NCBI RefSeq assembly: GCF_025369935.1
Contig: NZ_CP104467.1
Location: forward strand, 1,495,001 to 1,559,000
Direction: 5' to 3'
DNA from: Paenibacillus andongensis
GTDB taxonomy: Bacteria; Bacillota; Bacilli; Paenibacillales; NBRC-103111
DNA: 64,000 nucleotides
In this document: piece by piece, positions 25,780-34,789 of the stretch
Position numbering within the stretch: the first letter of the stretch is position 1
How the letters are laid out: the number at the start of each line of letters is the position of its first letter
Position numbers and translations under genes: made by a program
Notes under the pieces: generated by a model
What the model was told of the DNA's origin: nothing
What the model saw: the letters and a program-made list of their open reading frames with translations, nothing else
The model's database searches: none

Positions 25780-26427
25780 ATGGACGACGCGTTGATTAAG
25801 GTTTTGCTTGTCGATGACCACGAAATGGTCAGGATCGGACTTGCAGCCGTACTAGGGACAGAGGATGGTATTGAAGTGGTCGGGGAAGCCAGCAATGGTC
25901 ATGATGGCATTCGGCTTGCTCAGGAATATCGACCAGATGTCGTACTCATGGATTTGGTCATGGAAGGCATGGACGGTATCGAAACGACAAGGAAGCTGCT
26001 GCAACTTTACCCAGATTGCAAGGTCATTGTGTTGACGAGCTTCTTAGATGATGAGAAAATGTATCCTGTGATAGAAGCTGGGGCGTTCAGCTATTTGCTC
26101 AAAACGTCACGCGCCTCCGAGATCGCTCAAGCGATCAGAGCAGCGGCTAAAGGGCAATCCATTCTGGAGTCGCAAGTTGCCTCCAAGATTATGAATCGCT
26201 TTCGTCAGCCCAAGCCGGCAGCAGAACCGCATGAGGAATTAACCGATCGTGAGATGGAAGTGCTTCGCTTGATTGCCAAAGGTAAATCCAATCAAGAGCT
26301 AGCAGATGATTTGTTTATCGGTGTGAAAACGGTAAAGTTTCACGTCACCAATGTTCTGGCCAAGCTAGGTGTAGAAGATCGAACACAAGCCGCCATCTAT
26401 GCTTTTAAACATGGTTTGGCTGAATAG
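25780..26427 (+). CDS. liaR: response regulator LiaR
   Basis: 215 residues, NarL/FixJ type: receiver domain with phospho-acceptor Asp58 (VLMDLVMEG) and Lys in YLLKTSRASE; C-terminal LuxR helix-turn-helix (TDREMEVLRLIAKGKSNQEL to TVKFHVTNVLAKLGV). GAGAGGAGAAG precedes the ATG. Predicted to bind the box at 22719 and activate its own operon. Confidence 0.93.
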   Translation: MDDALIKVLLVDDHEMVRIGLAAVLGTEDGIEVVGEASNGHDGIRLAQEYRPDVVLMDLVMEGMDGIETTRKLLQLYPDCKVIVLTSFLDDEKMYPVIEAGAFSYLLKTSRASEIAQAIRAAAKGQSILESQVASKIMNRFRQPKPAAEPHEELTDREMEVLRLIAKGKSNQELADDLFIGVKTVKFHVTNVLAKLGVEDRTQAAIYAFKHGLAE

Positions 26428-26453
26428 CAAAAAGTCACAAGGGAGCGATACGA

Positions 26454-27002
26454 ATGAATCTATTAAAGCAAATTTGGAGCTGGTTTGGTTCCATTGCCAT
26501 TTCGTTTATTTTAGTCGTATTTCTTGGTGTTTTCGTGTTCCAATCCACGAAGGTGATGGGACATTCCATGGATCCGACGCTGCATGACAGTCAACGCGTG
26601 TATGTATCAAAGCTTTCTCATACGTTTAAATATGAACCTAACTATGAGGATATTGTGATTATCGACTCCAGAGTGGATCTTAAGAGAACGTTCAAGAACG
26701 ACTTGTTAGACAGCCCATTGCTCAGTTTATTTACTAATGGTGATGATAAACATGTCTGGATCAAACGGGTGATTGGTAAGCCGGGAGATCAATTGGAGCT
26801 CAAGGACGACAAGATGTATCGTAACGGCGTGCCTCTTGACGAGCCATACATTAACGAGGCAATGAGAGCCAACGGAAACAAGAAATGGACGGTGCCTGCC
26901 GATCATATTTTCGTGATGGGAGATAACCGAAATAATAGTATGGATAGCAGAGTGATCGGATACATCCCTCTTGATCATGTTTTAGGTAAGAAGCTGTTCT
27001 AA
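26454..27002 (+). CDS. lepB: signal peptidase I
   Basis: 182 residues. One N-terminal membrane anchor (about 11-30), catalytic Ser38 in GHSMDPTL, catalytic Lys104 in IKRVIGKPGD, and the C-terminal box FVMGDNRNNSMDSR. Cleaves signal peptides outside the membrane. It follows liaR by 26 bases and shares its terminator, so it may be induced with the envelope stress response. Confidence 0.94.
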   Translation: MNLLKQIWSWFGSIAISFILVVFLGVFVFQSTKVMGHSMDPTLHDSQRVYVSKLSHTFKYEPNYEDIVIIDSRVDLKRTFKNDLLDSPLLSLFTNGDDKHVWIKRVIGKPGDQLELKDDKMYRNGVPLDEPYINEAMRANGNKKWTVPADHIFVMGDNRNNSMDSRVIGYIPLDHVLGKKLF

Positions 27003-27008
27003 AGAAAG

Positions 27009-27063
27009 CGACCCTCTGGATGAGCGTGCATGTGCATGAGCTCATTCGAGGGTCGTTTTTTTT
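27009..27063 (+). terminator. terminator of the lia-lepB operon
   Basis: CGACCCTC...GATGAGC pairs with GCTCATTC...GAGGGTCG, then eight T. Confidence 0.9.
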
Positions 27064-27077
27064 GTTGTTAGGAAATT

Positions 27078-27110
27078 AAAAATGACCTGAGCATCGCCAG
27101 GTCATTTTCA
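27078..27110 (-). terminator. terminator of the gene ending at 27138
   Basis: AAAATGACCTG / CAGGTCATTTT with a short loop; on the minus strand it ends in a T-run. Confidence 0.8.
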
Positions 27111-27137
27111 TAAGAGCTATATATTTTGAATATTCAC

Positions 27138-27857
27138 TCACATCTGAATATCAAGCAGTAATCCGCTCATCGGAACCGGCAGATAAGCTTGGAGCTGGGA
27201 TCGATATTGGCCGTAAGGCTTGAGTTGTGAACGAGACATTTGGAACAACGACTCCGAAGGCAATTGCTGCAATTGTCCTATCGAATTAGAAAGCGAGGCG
27301 GCGAAGTTTGTAATGCTGCCAAGACTTTTTAACGCGGAGCTAGAATGGTTCTTAATCTGATCTTGAAGTTCATCTTCTTGGAGTTCTAAGCTTCCGTCGT
27401 CCAGCTTTGTTATCCCGATTTCTTTCAGAGAATAGGGCTTAGCGGCTTGCTCTAGTCCGATGAGAAGCGAGCGATTCAAATACTCGGGAGAATCCCGCAA
27501 ACTGTCCTGAAATTCATTATATGTATGTACGAATTGACGTATAGGTTCAATGATGGATTCGCTATCAGCTTCTGACGAAAGAGGTGCTGCCTTGAAGGCA
27601 ATGGCAGGAAGTCGAGACTCCACTAAGGATTGTGCTGATTGTTTAACATTCTGTGCAGATTGAACAAATTCGGCTACGTCTTTCGCTGCAGACTGAGCAT
27701 GTTGTTTGTAGGCTAGTTCTGCAAAAGGCATGTCAAGAGGACGTCGAATGGTACTTGATTTACCGCCGGCAATACCGCTAACCGCGCTTACCCGGTAGTA
27801 GTCTTTATGGGTTTGATAGCTGTTCAAAGCTGTGATTGGGGGATATGCATAAATCAT
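27138..27857 (-). CDS. hypothetical protein with FliD-like C-terminal pattern
   Basis: About 239 residues, start after GAGGTGATC (the GTG at 27866 overlaps that site). Mostly helical and Gln/Ser/Ala-rich, no signal peptide. Residues about 165-190 (LKEIGITKLDDGSLELQEDEL) resemble the segment of flagellar cap protein FliD before its C-terminal helices, and the N-terminal third is coiled-coil-like. No flagellar genes are nearby, and it is about half the length of FliD. Function unknown; the flagellar similarity is a pattern judgement. Confidence 0.5.
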   Translation of the reverse strand: MIYAYPPITALNSYQTHKDYYRVSAVSGIAGGKSSTIRRPLDMPFAELAYKQHAQSAAKDVAEFVQSAQNVKQSAQSLVESRLPAIAFKAAPLSSEADSESIIEPIRQFVHTYNEFQDSLRDSPEYLNRSLLIGLEQAAKPYSLKEIGITKLDDGSLELQEDELQDQIKNHSSSALKSLGSITNFAASLSNSIGQLQQLPSESLFQMSRSQLKPYGQYRSQLQAYLPVPMSGLLLDIQM

Positions 27858-28022
27858 GGAGATCACCTCATTTTCGCTTAATTCAAGTATAGCATTCGTA
27901 GGGACTGGGGTAAATTGGTACTTGCTTCGTTAGAAGAGAAAAAAGCTGCCTATTTAAGCGGAGTCATTTGCAGTCTTGCCAACATAAGATAGCATTATTG
28001 CTTCTTGTGGAGGCGGTGCCAA

Positions 28023-28469
28023 GTGATACGCAAACGATTGGCTTCCATTGACGATCGAGCTATCCATCGATTAGTCGTTGAACAGTTAGTACCCTTTTCT
28101 AGATTGTATGACACAGGTAGTTCCGTAACATTTTCGGAAATACGGAAGAGACTGAATCAGAATAAAACGTTTGTTACGGCCAGAGGGTATAAACAGCCGT
28201 TCGGATTCATCACGATGATTCGCAAATCGAGTGTGTTATTCATTGATATGTTAGCCGTCGATTCTCGTGAGCAAGGGAGAGGCTGGGGGAATGAGCTTAT
28301 GAAGGTCGCCGAAGAGTATGGGAAAAGTGAACGCTGTATGACGGCTGAACTTTTTGTTGATGAAAGCAACCCTAAAGCGATTCAATTTTACTTACGCAAA
28401 GGTTACGAGATCCATTCGTTTATTCCCGAGTTAAGCTGTTATAAAATGAGTAAGAAATTAAGAAGATAA
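28023..28469 (+). CDS. GNAT-family N-acetyltransferase
   Basis: 148 residues with the acetyl-CoA motif DSREQGRGWGNELMKVAEEY (about 82-101) and a C-terminal NPKAIQFYLRKGYEI typical of GNAT enzymes. GTG start after GGAGGCGG; the TTG at 28005 overlaps it. Substrate unknown. Confidence 0.85.
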   Translation: MIRKRLASIDDRAIHRLVVEQLVPFSRLYDTGSSVTFSEIRKRLNQNKTFVTARGYKQPFGFITMIRKSSVLFIDMLAVDSREQGRGWGNELMKVAEEYGKSERCMTAELFVDESNPKAIQFYLRKGYEIHSFIPELSCYKMSKKLRR

Positions 28470-28473
28470 GACA

Positions 28474-28511
28474 AAGGGCTGCAGATGATGGTTTCATCCA
28501 CAGCCCCTTCA
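28474..28511 (+). terminator. shared terminator of two convergent genes
   Basis: AAGGGCTG and CAGCCCCTT arms (with GATGATGG/CATC inside) lie between the convergent ends at 28469 and 28512. The T-runs are weak on both sides. Confidence 0.6.
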
Positions 28512-28880
28512 TCATTCGCTGAACATAGCCGCAATATTTTCAAGTGGAATATCGATCGGGCCTTGATTCCCAGGAGCTATGCCACCAAAAAGAGGAAAGC
28601 CAAAGGAGGAATAACTCTCTGCTGCTGTGCCTGAGAATGGTGTTTGATCTAGTGGCTTTGCTTGATTTGTTTTCATTGCTTTTGATTTGGAAATGGTTTT
28701 TTTGGTTTTCTTCGTAGTTGTGCTGAGCTTCGGATTGGCATCATCATTCAGGATCAGCTTGTTTTTTTCAATACGACTTAATACGCCATAGATTTCGGAA
28801 CCATTGTTTAAAAAAATAAGAACATGCTTTCCGTATAAGCTTCGACAGGTTTTATCAGTAATTGGATAAACAGGCTGCAT
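28512..28880 (-). CDS. hypothetical protein with LSm-like N-terminal pattern
   Basis: 122 residues. Residues 15-47 (LYGKHVLIFLNNGSEIYGVL, EKNKLILND) follow the strand pattern of LSm/Hfq-type small barrels: G-x-V-x-V-L-x-N-G then G-x-L and a repeated strand. A Lys/Thr-rich stretch (TTKKTKKTISKSKAMK) and a Gly/Pro/Phe-rich tail ending IPLENIAAMFSE follow. Not recognised as Hfq; perhaps a spore or RNA-associated protein. Confidence 0.5.
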   Translation of the reverse strand: MQPVYPITDKTCRSLYGKHVLIFLNNGSEIYGVLSRIEKNKLILNDDANPKLSTTTKKTKKTISKSKAMKTNQAKPLDQTPFSGTAAESYSSFGFPLFGGIAPGNQGPIDIPLENIAAMFSE

Positions 28881-29009
28881 TGTATCTTAGCACCTCCGTG
28901 TTATTGTGTACTTTCAGCCTATTCATTGCCGGGCGGATCGGTATAGACGAATGTCTAGATTCGTATAAGAAAAAGTTATGAGAGAAAGTTCTCAGAAAAG
29001 TTGAATAGC

Positions 29010-29038
29010 TTGACTATTTTAGGTATGCTAAGCATATT
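29010..29038 (+). promoter_or_regulatory. sigma-A type promoter of zwf
   Basis: TTGACT and CATATT separated by 17 bases, 33 bases before the zwf start codon. Confidence 0.6.
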
Positions 29039-29071
29039 AACTAATCCTAATAGAGAAAGAATGATGCATAG

Positions 29072-30607
29072 ATGAGTGGAGCTGTGTTTTATATTTTCGG
29101 AGCAACGGGCGATTTGGCGAAAAGAAAGCTGTTTCCTGCTTTTTATAGCCTATATCGTGAAGGAAAGTTAGGGGAAAATTTTGCTGTAGTTGGTTTGGCT
29201 AGAAGACCTCGCACGAATGAACAATTTCGTGATGATGTAAAGCATTCGATTGAGGATTTTGCCCGTTATAAAGTGACGGATGAGGCGGAATGGGATCGAT
29301 TCGCACAACGTTTTGAATACATGTCACTGGATATCAATAATGTCGCTGGTTTCCATGAACTTAATGTACTGACTGCCAAATTGGATGAGAAATATCAGAC
29401 CGGCGGGAATCGTTTGTTCTACCTGGCTCTGGCTCCAGAGCTTTTCGGCAACGTATCGTACAACTTAAGTGAAGGCGGATTACTCGAAACCAAAGGTTGG
29501 CATCGTCTTGTTATTGAGAAGCCGTTCGGATACGACCTGCCTTCAGCGGAGCGTTTGAATGGACAGCTTCGTCAAGTATTTGAAGAGCAAGATATTTACC
29601 GAATTGATCACTACTTAGGTAAAGAAATGGTGCAAAATATTGAGTTCGTTCGTTTCGCGAATGCTTTCTTTGAACCACTTTGGAATAATAAATACATAGC
29701 TAACATTCAAATTACGCTAAGTGAAACGGTTGGCGTTGAAGAACGCGGCGGTTATTACGATCACTCTGGCGCTCTGCGGGATATGGGTCAGAATCATATG
29801 CTGCAAATGCTGATGATGATGGCCATGGAGCCGCCAAGCCGCCTGCATCCGGAAGATATCCGGGATGAGAAGGTGAAGGTCCTGCGTTCCCTCCGCTTAT
29901 TCGAATCCGGCGAAGATGTTCGTGCGAATGTGGTCCGTGGTCAATATTCGAGCGGCTCTTCCAAAGGAAAAGCGCTGGCTGCTTACCGTGAAGAAGATTC
30001 GGTGAATCCGCAATCTACAACAGAGACTTATTTTGCAGCCAGAGTTCACGTGGATAATTTCCGCTGGGCAGGTGTACCTTTCTACATTCGTACAGGGAAA
30101 AGGCTGCCAGTCAAAACAACCGAAGTTGTTGTAGAATTTAAGAACATTCCGAATAATGTGTATTTGGCCAAAAAGCATGAGTTAGAGCCGAATTTGCTTG
30201 TATTCCGTGTGAACCCGATGGAAGGCATCTATCTGAAAATGAATGCGAAGCAGCCGGGCTCGGAAGGCGTCATCGTTCCCGTAGCGATGGATTTCTGCCA
30301 AAGCTGTCAGATCGGTATCAATACGCCGGAAGCTTACGAGCGCTTGCTGTATGACGCAACGCGTGGAGATTCCACGTACTTTACCCGTTGGGATGAAGTG
30401 GCGCTTGCATGGTCCTATGTGGATCGTATTGCAGCAGCATGGAGTGAGAAGACGGAAGACCTCAAACACTATCCAGCCGGATCTTGGGGGCCTGAAGAGG
30501 CATCGAAGCTCCTAAGCGATGACGGCTTCAAGTGGTGGCCGATTAACGGTCAAAATGAAGGTGAAGTTGATTGGGAAGCCGTTCAAAAAACAACGGTTTT
30601 AACCTAG
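29072..30607 (+). CDS. zwf: glucose-6-phosphate 1-dehydrogenase
   Basis: 511 residues, full length. N-terminal NADP-binding GATGDLAKRKL (10-20), the LVIEKPFG motif, and the catalytic RIDHYLGKE with the active His. It oxidises glucose 6-phosphate to 6-phosphogluconolactone, feeding NADPH to the pentose phosphate pathway. No gnd or pgl nearby; it has its own promoter and terminator. Confidence 0.96.
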   Translation: MSGAVFYIFGATGDLAKRKLFPAFYSLYREGKLGENFAVVGLARRPRTNEQFRDDVKHSIEDFARYKVTDEAEWDRFAQRFEYMSLDINNVAGFHELNVLTAKLDEKYQTGGNRLFYLALAPELFGNVSYNLSEGGLLETKGWHRLVIEKPFGYDLPSAERLNGQLRQVFEEQDIYRIDHYLGKEMVQNIEFVRFANAFFEPLWNNKYIANIQITLSETVGVEERGGYYDHSGALRDMGQNHMLQMLMMMAMEPPSRLHPEDIRDEKVKVLRSLRLFESGEDVRANVVRGQYSSGSSKGKALAAYREEDSVNPQSTTETYFAARVHVDNFRWAGVPFYIRTGKRLPVKTTEVVVEFKNIPNNVYLAKKHELEPNLLVFRVNPMEGIYLKMNAKQPGSEGVIVPVAMDFCQSCQIGINTPEAYERLLYDATRGDSTYFTRWDEVALAWSYVDRIAAAWSEKTEDLKHYPAGSWGPEEASKLLSDDGFKWWPINGQNEGEVDWEAVQKTTVLT

Positions 30608-30680
30608 TTGCTTTCAACCTTGACAAACGCGCTCGTTATGGACGGCGTAAGCCGTTTATCCTTGAGGTAACAAGCTTAAC

Positions 30681-30716
30681 ATCCAACTGGCGAACTCTGC
30701 CTGTTGGATTTTTTTT
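30681..30716 (+). terminator. terminator after zwf
   Basis: ATCCAAC / GTTGGAT stem with eight T. Confidence 0.85.
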
Positions 30717-30772
30717 GTGGTATAATAAATATTACGGAGTAAATCTTACTATTCATTACTTGAGGTGCGTAT

Positions 30773-31843
30773 ATGTCACGAAGAGCTTTTATCAGGTGGT
30801 TGCTGGCAATAGGGGCTGCACTTGTTGGATTAAGTGCCATTTTTAGTCAAATGGTTAAGAAAAAGTTTATTCCGGATGCTAAGCCCTCCCTATCATCTGT
30901 GAAACCTGAGCCTTCCCAATCCGTGGCAGCATCTTCGGCAGAACCCTTGCCGGCAGGTCCCCTCATGTCCTATTTTATATTAAGCGACCTTCATATTAGT
31001 ATAGGTGATGCACTTACGGGTAAGAAATTAAGACAAGCGCTTGATGATATTACCCATTTCGACGGTCCTGTTGATGCTATCATGTTGACAGGCGATCTGA
31101 CGGACACAGGAACGGAACAAGATTATAAGGAGCTGCGTACCATTGTAAGTGAATATAAACTTCCACCTGTTCATGCGAATATGGGAAATCACGATTATTA
31201 CTCGATCTGGATTAATAAAGCGAATATATGGGATCAAGCAGCCGTTCCGAACGGCAAAAGTGACGCGATGAGCCGAGAGTCGTTCAAGAAGTTTTTTGGC
31301 TACAAGCAGCTCTACAATGATTTTACGACCAAGGGTCACTCCATCTTGCTGCTTTCACAAGAAGCCTACGTGCAAGAGAAGCCTGAGGTGGGTGAGGGAG
31401 CTTGGTATTCCGATGAGCAATTGGAATGGTTCAAAGAACGGGTGAAAAGCCTCTACAAACCTGGAAGACCACTGTTCGTGATGACGCATCAGCCGCTGCC
31501 GCCTAGTGGCACAGATGGGGGATCACATCAATTAATGCGCGCTATCAAGTTCCGCGAGACGTTAAAGCCATATAAGAATGTATTCGTGTTCTGCGGACAT
31601 CGTCATCAAGATTTCCAGAATGGGACACCGCATTATGTGAAGGAGTCTTTCCATTATTTCCACAATGCTTCGGTTGGAAGAACGCTTAACCGGGCCTACC
31701 AGCAAGAAGCCAAGAATAAAGCACAGGGCATCTATGTGCAAGTATTTGCAGATAAGGTCGTCGTGCGCGGCCGAGAGTTTAGCAATCGAACTTTCCTAGA
31801 TGAAGCGAATTGGAGTATTGATTTGCAGAAAGTTCAAGCCTGA
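30773..31843 (+). CDS. exported calcineurin-like metallophosphoesterase, Tat-type leader
   Basis: 356 residues. The N terminus MSRRAFIRWLLAIGAALVGL has a twin-arginine pattern (SRRAFI) plus hydrophobic helix, then a Ser/Pro-rich linker to about 63. Metal-site motifs in order: LSDLHIS, LTGDLTD, NMGNHDYY, MTHQPLP and CGHRHQDF. It would hydrolyse phosphomonoesters or diesters outside the cell, after folding with metal inside if truly Tat-exported. No tat genes in view. Confidence 0.85.
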   Translation: MSRRAFIRWLLAIGAALVGLSAIFSQMVKKKFIPDAKPSLSSVKPEPSQSVAASSAEPLPAGPLMSYFILSDLHISIGDALTGKKLRQALDDITHFDGPVDAIMLTGDLTDTGTEQDYKELRTIVSEYKLPPVHANMGNHDYYSIWINKANIWDQAAVPNGKSDAMSRESFKKFFGYKQLYNDFTTKGHSILLLSQEAYVQEKPEVGEGAWYSDEQLEWFKERVKSLYKPGRPLFVMTHQPLPPSGTDGGSHQLMRAIKFRETLKPYKNVFVFCGHRHQDFQNGTPHYVKESFHYFHNASVGRTLNRAYQQEAKNKAQGIYVQVFADKVVVRGREFSNRTFLDEANWSIDLQKVQA

Positions 31844-31884
31844 TTCATAGCAAGCCATATGTAAAAGAAGAAGGGAATAATCTA

Positions 31885-33468
31885 ATGACAACGCAACTCA
31901 CAAAACAACTCGCAACAGAAGTCGCTAAGCGGCGTACTTTCGCGATTATTTCTCACCCGGATGCGGGTAAAACAACATTGACCGAGAAACTGCTGTTATT
32001 CGGAGGCGCGATTCGCTTAGCTGGAACAGTCAAAGGGCGTAAGGCTAGCAAACATGCGACATCCGACTGGATGGAAATTGAGAAGCAGCGTGGAATTTCG
32101 GTAACTTCCAGCGTTATGCAGTTCGATTACGAAGGGCATCGCGTGAACATTCTGGATACACCTGGTCACCAAGATTTCAGTGAGGATACGTACCGAACAC
32201 TTACTGCCGCGGATAGTGCGGTGATGTTGATTGACGTAGCCAAAGGGGTCGAGATGCAGACGAAGAAGCTATTCCAGGTGTGCAGAATGCGCGGAATACC
32301 GATCTTCACGTTTATTAACAAAATGGATCGCGAGGGCCGCGACCCGTTTGAACTTTTAGAGGAATTAGAAGAGGTTCTCGGCATTCGTTCGTATCCTATG
32401 AACTGGCCGATTGGATCTGGCAAGCAGTTCTGCGGAGTTTACGATCGCGGGAAATCGCAATTAGAGCTGTATCAAGGTGAAGATCATAAAGATATTCAAG
32501 TACGCGAAGTGGATGGTGTTGATGATCCATTAGTGAAGCAAATTGCTGGTGAATTCCTGCACAAACAATTAAGCCAGGACATTGAGCTGCTCGATATAGC
32601 CGGTGATCCGTTTGATATGGAGAAAGTGTTGAAAGGCGAGCTTACACCTGTTTTCTTCGGAAGTGCCGTGAACAACTTCGGAGTGCAGACGTTTCTTGAG
32701 AACTTCCTACAGCTTGCGCCAGCGCCAGAGCCGCGTAACAGCACAGTAGGTATCATTGAGCCTACCAAAGAGAAATTCTCAGGTTATGTATTCAAGATTC
32801 AAGCGAATATGAATCCAGCTCACCGCGACCGTGTGGCTTTCCTTCGTATCGTCTCTGGGAAATTTGAGCGTGGCATGTCTGTGAAACATGTTCGACTGGG
32901 CAAAGACATTAAGTTAGCTCAGCCGCAGCAATTTTTGGCGCAGGACCGCGACATCGTCGAAGAGGCATTCCCAGGCGATATCATTGGCTTGTTTGATCCA
33001 GGAATTTTCCGCATCGGCGATTCCCTAAGTGAAGGGGAAGCGGTCGTCTTCGACGAGCTGCCGACTTTCTCTCCGGAGCTGTTCAGCAAAGTTTCGATCA
33101 AGAATGCTTTGAAGCAAAAGCAGTTCCTCAAAGGGATTGATCAATTGACCGAAGAAGGTATGATTCAAGTATTCACCACGATTGGTTTCGAGGATATGAT
33201 TCTTGGCGTAGTCGGTCAACTGCAATTCGAAGTACTTGAGCATCGGATGAAATCCGAATACGGCGTTGACATTTTATTACAGCGTCAGAACTATCAGTTC
33301 GCTCGTTGGATTATAGACGAGAAGCTGGATCCAAGCAAATTCCGCATTAACTCACAGCTGGTCAAAGATAAAAAAGGGAATTACGTGGGCTTGTTCGAGA
33401 GCGAGTATGCGCTGCGATCATCGATCGAGAAAAACCCGACTGCTAAATTTTTAACTAGCGCTCCATAA
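31885..33468 (+). CDS. prfC: peptide chain release factor 3
   Basis: 527 residues. GTPase domain with P-loop SHPDAGKTTL (19-28), DTPGHQDFSEDTYRTL, and NKMDREGRD, followed by domain II and the RF3 C-terminal domain. It removes RF1/RF2 from the ribosome after termination. Separated from the phosphoesterase gene by 41 bases and probably co-transcribed. Confidence 0.95.
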   Translation: MTTQLTKQLATEVAKRRTFAIISHPDAGKTTLTEKLLLFGGAIRLAGTVKGRKASKHATSDWMEIEKQRGISVTSSVMQFDYEGHRVNILDTPGHQDFSEDTYRTLTAADSAVMLIDVAKGVEMQTKKLFQVCRMRGIPIFTFINKMDREGRDPFELLEELEEVLGIRSYPMNWPIGSGKQFCGVYDRGKSQLELYQGEDHKDIQVREVDGVDDPLVKQIAGEFLHKQLSQDIELLDIAGDPFDMEKVLKGELTPVFFGSAVNNFGVQTFLENFLQLAPAPEPRNSTVGIIEPTKEKFSGYVFKIQANMNPAHRDRVAFLRIVSGKFERGMSVKHVRLGKDIKLAQPQQFLAQDRDIVEEAFPGDIIGLFDPGIFRIGDSLSEGEAVVFDELPTFSPELFSKVSIKNALKQKQFLKGIDQLTEEGMIQVFTTIGFEDMILGVVGQLQFEVLEHRMKSEYGVDILLQRQNYQFARWIIDEKLDPSKFRINSQLVKDKKGNYVGLFESEYALRSSIEKNPTAKFLTSAP

Positions 33469-33479
33469 GTTGTAATTAA

Positions 33480-33527
33480 AGAAGAGGCTGCCTCCGGATC
33501 TTAATCTGGGGAACAGCCTCTTCTTTC
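33480..33527 (+). terminator. terminator after prfC
   Basis: AGAAGAGGCTG / CAGCCTCTTCT stem with T-rich end. Confidence 0.88.
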
Positions 33528-33619
33528 AATTTTGTCGCCAACGGACAGTTTGCTTCATACAATAGGTACGGGTTAATAAGTAGTTTTATAAACCAGTCCT
33601 AAGGAAGTGAAGTAGAGAC

Positions 33620-34789
33620 GTGCACCTCTTAATCATTGCTCCTGAACAAATTCCAGTGCCGCCGATACTAGGTGGTTCCGTCGAAATATCTATTCATTCC
33701 ATTGCACGCGAGCTTGCCAAAATGCACCAAGTCACCGTTATTTCGCGGCAGCATCCTAGGTACAGCCGTATTTCACGTCAGGGTCGACTTACGATTATTA
33801 GAGTACCTACGGGAAGCTCTCGTACGTACTTGAAGGAAGTGCTTAAGGCAACCAAGGGAAAAACATTCGATTGGATTCAAGTCGATAACAGACCCGAGTA
33901 TGCTGCTGTCATTAAACGCCATTTTCCGAAAACACCAGTATCTTTATTTCTACATTCCTTAACTTTCGTGAAGCCGCCGTATGCTTCTATTCGCAGATGC
34001 TCCAAGCATTTGAATAAAGTGGACTGGATTGTAGCTAACAGCAGCTCACTTGCAGAGGAGTTAACAAGACTTTATCCGAAACAACAAAATAAGCTTCACA
34101 AGATTTACCTCGGGACCGATGTGGCTAGATTTCGCCCTAGATCGGAGAAAAGGAGAAGACGTTTAAGAAGAAAGTACCGGGTTAGCGGAAACGGTTTTCA
34201 TGTCCTTTATGTCGGCCGACTTATAAGGCGTAAAGGTATATTTCATTTGATTCGCGCTGTTCATCTGGCTAGAAAATCCATCCCTGGGATGAAGCTTTTG
34301 ATTGCTGGGGGCGAACAAGGTAATGGCTTCAAGGCACTGCTTAAAAGGAAGGCAAATAAGCTTGGAGTGCCGGCAAAGTTTCTAGGCAATATTCCTCATC
34401 GAAAGATACATGAAGTATATGGACTCGCGAATTGCTTCGTTTGTCCTTCACAGAAGCATGAGGCATTTGGATTGGTGAATGTGGAAGCAATGGCTTCTGA
34501 ACTTCCGGTTATCGCTTCGAATATAGGGGGAATTAAAGAGATCATTCAGCATGAACATAACGGGGTTCTGATCCAAGAATTTCGAGATCCTCGCACATTC
34601 GCACGAAGTATTGTGGCGATGGCCGAACGGAAAGAATGGGCAGATGGTTTAGCCAAACAGGCGCGGAGCGATGTCATCAAGCAATTCAGCTGGCAGGCCA
34701 CAGCACAATCTTTGGCCGAATTCTATAGACTGAAGCTGGAGGCAAAACATGAAAAAGACGTCAAAGAAACCAGTTCGTCGTATTCGTAG
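33620..34789 (+). CDS. family 4 glycosyltransferase, CotSA-like
   Basis: 389 residues, two Rossmann domains. N-terminal PPILGGSVEISIHSIARELA with the Gly-rich acceptor loop, VLYVGRLIRRKGIFHLIRA at the domain start, and the nucleotide-sugar motif QKHEAFGLVNVEAMASELPV. GTG start after AAGGAAGTG. Overlaps by 41 bases the YheC/D-like gene; in Bacillales such pairs act on the spore coat (CotSA), so a spore-surface role is likely. Confidence 0.85.
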   Translation: MHLLIIAPEQIPVPPILGGSVEISIHSIARELAKMHQVTVISRQHPRYSRISRQGRLTIIRVPTGSSRTYLKEVLKATKGKTFDWIQVDNRPEYAAVIKRHFPKTPVSLFLHSLTFVKPPYASIRRCSKHLNKVDWIVANSSSLAEELTRLYPKQQNKLHKIYLGTDVARFRPRSEKRRRRLRRKYRVSGNGFHVLYVGRLIRRKGIFHLIRAVHLARKSIPGMKLLIAGGEQGNGFKALLKRKANKLGVPAKFLGNIPHRKIHEVYGLANCFVCPSQKHEAFGLVNVEAMASELPVIASNIGGIKEIIQHEHNGVLIQEFRDPRTFARSIVAMAERKEWADGLAKQARSDVIKQFSWQATAQSLAEFYRLKLEAKHEKDVKETSSSYS

